From assembly GCA_030618545.1 (NCBI GenBank), contig JAUXDH010000006.1, positions 1 to 36,616 on the forward strand: a stretch of 36,616 bases of DNA. Direction: 5' to 3'. A program made the position numbers and the translations under genes. The notes below the pieces were generated by a model that saw nothing but the letters and a program-made list of their open reading frames with translations, was not told the DNA's origin and made no database searches. The stretch comes from Chlorobiota bacterium (lineage in GTDB: Bacteria; Bacteroidota; Bacteroidia; Bacteroidales; F082). Shown one piece after another: positions 32,767 to 36,616 of the stretch (positions within the stretch are counted from its first letter, which is position 1; each line of letters begins with the position of its first letter).

Positions 32767-33870
32767 TCAATCAATCCTGTAAATTCCATAAACTTTCTCT
32801 TTATGTTCCTTACCGCGCAATTGGAACTCGCCCATTAATTCTTTCCCATAACCATTTACAGCTTGCAGGTTAACGTTTATTTTTTGAGTGATCAGCACTT
32901 TCTTTCCCAGCCTGTTGCACATTTTTTCCAGACGGGCCGCTGTATGCAGTACTTCTCCGTGGTAGGCTATTTCACGTTTTATATCACCTACCTCGGTAAC
33001 GGTAATGATGCCTTCATCGACTCCCGCTTTGAATTCAGGAAGGAAATGATATTGTTTTTCGTAATAATCCCTTTTGTCATCCAGACGCTGTTCGAATGCA
33101 TAATACAGGTTGATGAAATTTAAATCCTGCATCCCTTTTTTTGTAGGCCATGTTAAAACCACTTCATCCCCAACGTATTGATACACCTGTGCCTTATACC
33201 TGATGATCAGATCTGTCAGGTCATGAATACAGCTTTGGATCAAACGGCTGTAATTGTAATGACCCAGGCGTTCGGCATTGCCTGTTGAGTCTTTCATATC
33301 CAGAAACATAAAGATCCTTCGTTCTTTTCTGGGTTTGTGGTACTTTCCTGTAATCATCGAAACAAATTCACCATATCCAAACTTTCGGTTGATCTGGAGA
33401 ATGAGGTTGATCAGTAGAATCACGCAAATGAAATATACACCCATGGAGATCATAATGGAAAGAGATAGCTCATCCTGCATGTCCTTCAGTAATTCCACCG
33501 GCACAAGGCTGAATACGTGATATACACCATAAACAACCAATTGAGAAAGAAAAACGGCGGCTGTGTACAAAAGGGATTTAATGAGGATGATGGATCCAAA
33601 TGATTTTTTACTTAGCCCGGTGTTATCTACCAGAAGATTGATCAATCCAAACATGATCCCGAAAGTAACTCCCTGAATAAGTATTTCCAGCATGGCATAG
33701 CCCGTATCGAAATACGCATCATAGACGTGCTCTCCCAGGTATGGTTTAAGACCCCACCAGGTGAAAAAATAATACAGAAACATCATTGAAGTAATTCCAA
33801 CAATGATGAATAACATTTCCTGCAAAACATTCTTTGTTTTGGGTTTTAATTTAATACGAGGTCGCTCCAT
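32767..33870 (-). CDS. Membrane-bound class III adenylate/guanylate cyclase-like protein
   Basis: A 367-residue protein. Four membrane helices fill the first 165 residues (20-37, 60-80, 92-118, 139-160). The cyclase domain follows: FMFLDMKDSTGNAERLG gives the first metal Asp (191), VYQYVGDEVVLTW the second (235), and YHGEVLHTAARLEKM carries the conserved Arg. The base-selecting Lys position is Gln, and the usual Asn is His, so the nucleotide product cannot be predicted from the sequence. Such proteins may make cAMP, cGMP or pyrimidine cyclic nucleotides. The gene lies between the GAF gene (118 bases) and the DUF2652 operon (137 bases), with likely independent transcription. Confidence 0.88.
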   Translation of the reverse strand: MERPRIKLKPKTKNVLQEMLFIIVGITSMMFLYYFFTWWGLKPYLGEHVYDAYFDTGYAMLEILIQGVTFGIMFGLINLLVDNTGLSKKSFGSIILIKSLLYTAAVFLSQLVVYGVYHVFSLVPVELLKDMQDELSLSIMISMGVYFICVILLINLILQINRKFGYGEFVSMITGKYHKPRKERRIFMFLDMKDSTGNAERLGHYNYSRLIQSCIHDLTDLIIRYKAQVYQYVGDEVVLTWPTKKGMQDLNFINLYYAFEQRLDDKRDYYEKQYHFLPEFKAGVDEGIITVTEVGDIKREIAYHGEVLHTAARLEKMCNRLGKKVLITQKINVNLQAVNGYGKELMGEFQLRGKEHKEKVYGIYRID

Positions 33871-33932
33871 AACAATACTGGATTAAACTTCATTAAAAAT
33901 AGTTTAAAATGAGTTGTAAGATAGCCGGAAAG

Positions 33933-33984
33933 ATAGCCGCTGATTCTCTAATAGAGAGGCAATTATTCGCGCATCAGCGGCTAT
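33933..33984 (-). terminator. Large hairpin after the GAF gene
   Basis: ATAGCCGCTGAT (33933-33944) and ATCAGCGGCTAT (33973-33984) are perfect 12-base complements enclosing 28 bases, which include a second small hairpin (TCTCT-AAT-AGAGA). It begins 4 bases after the GAF-gene stop and lacks a long U-tract, so it may terminate transcription or protect the 3' end. Confidence 0.55.
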
Positions 33985-33987
33985 TAC

Positions 33988-36360
33988 CTAATTATTCTTC
34001 AGCACTCCATCAATCTCGCTCAGACTAATATCATCCAAAGCAGAAAGGTCGCTAAAATCTATAGCCACCCGGAGGGCTCTCAACCCTGAAGCGCCTTGCA
34101 GGTCTTCAAGTTCAAGATATTCAATGGAGTCTTTTAAGTAGCCTTCTGCAACCAGATAGTTGAGGTAATTTCTGTATTCGTCTATCTCATCTGCAAGAGA
34201 ATAAATAATAGCGATCTTGCCCACCTGTGTTACCCTTTCCCTGGAACCTTTTACAACTGCTTTGTCGATCCTTTTTTTTGTGATCTCGTACCTGATATTG
34301 TATGCGCCCGCGACATCAAACTTCTTTTCATCCTGCCTGAAGGCAATACTCAAAGGACTGCTTTGTACAAGTATCAGTTGGGTGACATCCAGTTTGGTTT
34401 TTAGTTCAGGCTGTATTCGTTTGATCTTTCGCCCAATACTAACCATGGTAAGCAGTTGCCATAGCCGCAGGTTTTTCATGTAGATTTCATCATATACCAC
34501 ATCCTTTACCAGAGATTGACCAATGTAAGCATTGTATTCCACTCCATCAGTTCGGTACTTTTCAAAATAATGTGGAAACACCTTTTGCGCTTTCACTTGT
34601 TCCTGGTCCAACAGTTCACCTACTTCTTCACTTATGCGGGTCAGGCTATCCTCAAACTCTTTTCTCTTTTTATATATTACGCCCAATTCGGGATCCATTT
34701 GCTCAAAGTACCTGTCCACACTTTCAGCCATCGATTTATCCCTAATTCTTAATTGGTTAAAAACCGGCTCTATCTCTTTTCTGAAGAAATCGAGTATACT
34801 TATTTCATCACCCGCTTTAAGGCCGAAATTTACCTTGTGCATATACGATTCAATCTTGTAAGCAAGGATGTTGAGTATGGGCATCTCCTTGTCATGCATG
34901 GCTTTTATTAAAATGCCCTTAACAAGAGACAGGTGCTCGGAAAGATCAGCCTGGATGGCCTTATTCCTCTCTACCGAAGAATTGCGAATGTCGGTTGCAC
35001 CGTAAACGGGAATAACGTCATTAAAAATGATAGGTTCCAGTAAATTGTTATCAGCTTTACGATTTTCATTCAGCATATTTGAAGCTGCCTCTATGAATCG
35101 CCAGCCAACAGTTGGATGTATGGCTGTAAACTCATCCTGGATAACCGCCCTGATCCTGTCGTTCCATTCTTCTTTCGAACGATTCAGAGCAAGCGCAAAT
35201 ACCGGGAAAAGCTCATGAAATCGTTTGATCTGGATCAAGCTTAACCATCCGGGTTTTTTGGAACTAAATTCCATCAACCCAACCAGTTCCTCATCTATCA
35301 TCAGAGGAATCACCACATGGTTCCTGAGGCCTTTCTCAAGAAAAGCTGAAACTACTTTATCCTTTTCAAGCTCCTGGAAGTCGTCAGTTAAGACAATCCT
35401 TTTTTCCAGGTAAGCTGTTTCGTATAAAGTTCCTTTGTATTCTTTGCATTTCAACTCTGATTGGGGAATAATGGTTTTCCAGATCATGTTTTGATTGATG
35501 CTTGAACTGAAATCACTCACCGCGGCCAGTCCAAATTCAAGATCAGGAGATTCTACGAGTGCTCTCACTTTTTCCCTGATTTTATCGAACCCATCCTGGG
35601 TAATGATCGAGTTTTTATCCAGTAGGTCCGATTTAAGCTGAGAAATCACATATTCCTGTGTGATATCGGTGTAATCGAATTGAAGGAATCCTGTAAATTC
35701 GAACTTATCAAGGGGAACCCTCTCGTTCCAGTAATCCAGATCATTTGCTTTGTCAAACATTTTCTTGATCTCCAGGGGTGACAGTTTTTTCAGTTTTCCA
35801 TGAACCTTCACAGAGGTGTATCTGGAATTCACCTTCATCCTGAAATATTTTATTGATCTGTCCTCTTCATCCGTCAGTTTGAAGGTGAATGGTACATCAA
35901 CGTCGACATCGACCTTATAAAACTTCTTCAACACAACAAGGTAGGCCTGGTAAATTACGGCAATCAGCATTTTGTCTTTATCAAAATCTCTGGCCATTTC
36001 CATCTTCCTGTGTTTACCCCTGATAGTTTGGTCGAAAAGTTTTGTTGAGAAAAATGGTTTAGGGATCAATGGTGGTGTGGCAGCAGATAATTCCAGGTCG
36101 CTGTTTGCCGGGTTTAATACAAACGCCATCAATTTATTAACGAGGGTCTGGTTTTTTTTGACCAGTGTAAGATCATCAATGGTTCCCATTAAAGCGGGTA
36201 CTTCAATAAGTTCTTTAAGGATATCTTTCGCTGATGCATTCATCGGGTGACCAGAATCCCGGCTGATATCCTCAAGGTCTGCAATCAGGTATTCAAAACT
36301 TAAGGTTGTTTTGAACGGTATCTCGGTAAGACTGCATTTTATTTCTTCGTTTTGTATCAT
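33988..36360 (-). CDS. Large GAF-domain protein, unknown function
   Basis: A 790-residue soluble protein. The centre (about 255-395) reads as a GAF domain (EFGLAAVSDFSSSINQNMIWKTIIPQSE, TLYETAYLEKRIVLTDDF, GLRNHVVIPLMIDEELVGLMEFSSKKPGWLS). The N-terminal 250 residues and the C-terminal 390, mainly helical, match nothing I can name. There is no kinase, cyclase or HTH motif, so it is not a classical two-component sensor. Similar-length GAF proteins occur in Bacteroidota, often near signalling genes. Its neighbour downstream is the membrane cyclase-like gene, which suggests but does not prove a signalling role. A candidate promoter lies at 36426-36453. Confidence 0.75.
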   Translation of the reverse strand: MIQNEEIKCSLTEIPFKTTLSFEYLIADLEDISRDSGHPMNASAKDILKELIEVPALMGTIDDLTLVKKNQTLVNKLMAFVLNPANSDLELSAATPPLIPKPFFSTKLFDQTIRGKHRKMEMARDFDKDKMLIAVIYQAYLVVLKKFYKVDVDVDVPFTFKLTDEEDRSIKYFRMKVNSRYTSVKVHGKLKKLSPLEIKKMFDKANDLDYWNERVPLDKFEFTGFLQFDYTDITQEYVISQLKSDLLDKNSIITQDGFDKIREKVRALVESPDLEFGLAAVSDFSSSINQNMIWKTIIPQSELKCKEYKGTLYETAYLEKRIVLTDDFQELEKDKVVSAFLEKGLRNHVVIPLMIDEELVGLMEFSSKKPGWLSLIQIKRFHELFPVFALALNRSKEEWNDRIRAVIQDEFTAIHPTVGWRFIEAASNMLNENRKADNNLLEPIIFNDVIPVYGATDIRNSSVERNKAIQADLSEHLSLVKGILIKAMHDKEMPILNILAYKIESYMHKVNFGLKAGDEISILDFFRKEIEPVFNQLRIRDKSMAESVDRYFEQMDPELGVIYKKRKEFEDSLTRISEEVGELLDQEQVKAQKVFPHYFEKYRTDGVEYNAYIGQSLVKDVVYDEIYMKNLRLWQLLTMVSIGRKIKRIQPELKTKLDVTQLILVQSSPLSIAFRQDEKKFDVAGAYNIRYEITKKRIDKAVVKGSRERVTQVGKIAIIYSLADEIDEYRNYLNYLVAEGYLKDSIEYLELEDLQGASGLRALRVAIDFSDLSALDDISLSEIDGVLKNN

Positions 36361-36425
36361 ATTGCCAACAGATTAGAAGGGTATTAGAAAGATGAGCAAT
36401 TTCGAAGCAGTTATTGCCAATACTG

Positions 36426-36453
36426 CTAAAGTATACTTTTTTTATCGCATCAA
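36426..36453 (-). promoter_or_regulatory. Candidate promoter of the GAF gene
   Basis: The minus strand reads TTG, 17 bases, then TACTTTAG, one mismatch from TAnnTTTG, about 66 bases before the ATG at 36360. Confidence 0.4.
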
Positions 36454-36575
36454 GTTTCATGACTGATACAATTATTACAACATCAACATCCATTAAGGAT
36501 TGATCAAAACCGGGTTTGATATTTGTTGATACAAACTTAATCATTGGCGAATAAAGATACTGGATAGAAAAAGCA

Positions 36576-36610
36576 ATACAATATTGTATAATACATAAAT
36601 GTATAATACA
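36576..36610. promoter_or_regulatory. Operator-like array of ATACA/TGTAT half-sites
   Basis: The sequence reads ATACA-N4-TGTAT-A-ATACA-N4-TGTAT-A-ATACA, with a 15-base period. It contains the perfect 14-base palindrome ATACAATATTGTAT and two copies of TGTATAATACA. This looks like a cooperative binding site for a dimeric repressor. It lies 216 bases upstream of the GAF gene or serves a gene beyond the window edge. Confidence 0.5.
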
Positions 36611-36616
36611 AAGTTG

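Noticed and set aside
24707-33870. A complete classical Pycsar system
   Set aside because: The cyclase-like genes are 6-9 kb from the effector and lie beyond a transposase and an envelope operon. Neither shows a residue set I can assign to cytidylate or uridylate cyclases, so I report only a possible link.
36293-36544. Minus ORF of 83 aa overlapping the GAF gene start
   Set aside because: It is out of frame with the GAF gene, covers the likely promoter and shows no family features.

Overview
The window looks like a Bacteroidota chromosome segment. The signs are an alternative complex III (ACIII) operon, a type IX secretion (T9SS) sorting domain, DUF2490, DUF2652 and DUF5706/PycTM-type proteins, Gly-rich TPM proteins next to LemA, candidate promoters of the TTG-N17-21-TAnnTTTG type, and starts without clear Shine-Dalgarno sequences. 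I assign nothing below phylum. Almost all genes lie on the minus strand; only a prolyl oligopeptidase and a DUF2490 protein are on plus. I saw no rRNA or tRNA gene.

Layout in plus coordinates. 1-363: 5' part of a UbiA-like membrane protein (minus, cut by the window edge). 445-475: strong hairpin after actF. 479-8369: complete actABCDEF operon encoding the quinol:cytochrome c/HiPIP oxidoreductase ACIII, transcribed from actA to actF, with no cytochrome oxidase genes after actF. 8751-10628: lemA and two TPM-domain genes. 10700-12616: htpG. 12848-15657: psd (phosphatidylserine decarboxylase), a doubtful small ORF, an HD phosphohydrolase and a CarboxypepD_reg/barrel protein. 15942-18122: prolyl oligopeptidase lipoprotein. 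18230-19864: T9SS-exported arylsulfotransferase-like protein. 20112-22734: DUF2490 protein, a barrel-like protein, the decayed tail of a paralogue of that protein, and a PAP2 phosphatase.

22825-25891 holds an apparent two-gene operon: an HD domain fused to a Pycsar-type transmembrane effector (PycTM/DUF5706), then a divergent pyruvate-kinase-like enzyme. Upstream lies a REP-like palindrome array with its IS200-type Y1 transposase (RAYT); the array sits between the gene start and a second, broken copy of that gene start.

26898-33870 is a signalling and envelope block: a membrane-bound class III cyclase-like protein, a DUF2652 cyclase-like/SRPBCC protein, an SdiA-regulated-type protein and a 1248-residue fusion of calcineurin-like phosphoesterase, a Fam20/HipA-like kinase signature and an Omp85 barrel. 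The last three overlap end to start and look like one transcript. 33988-36360 encodes a GAF-domain protein. A regular palindromic operator-like array lies at the right edge.

How the parts may work together: ACIII passes electrons from menaquinol to periplasmic carriers. The most unusual content is the cyclic-nucleotide-flavoured set (two class III cyclase homologues and one HD-PycTM protein within about 11 kb) and the three-domain outer-membrane fusion. A functional link between them is inference only.
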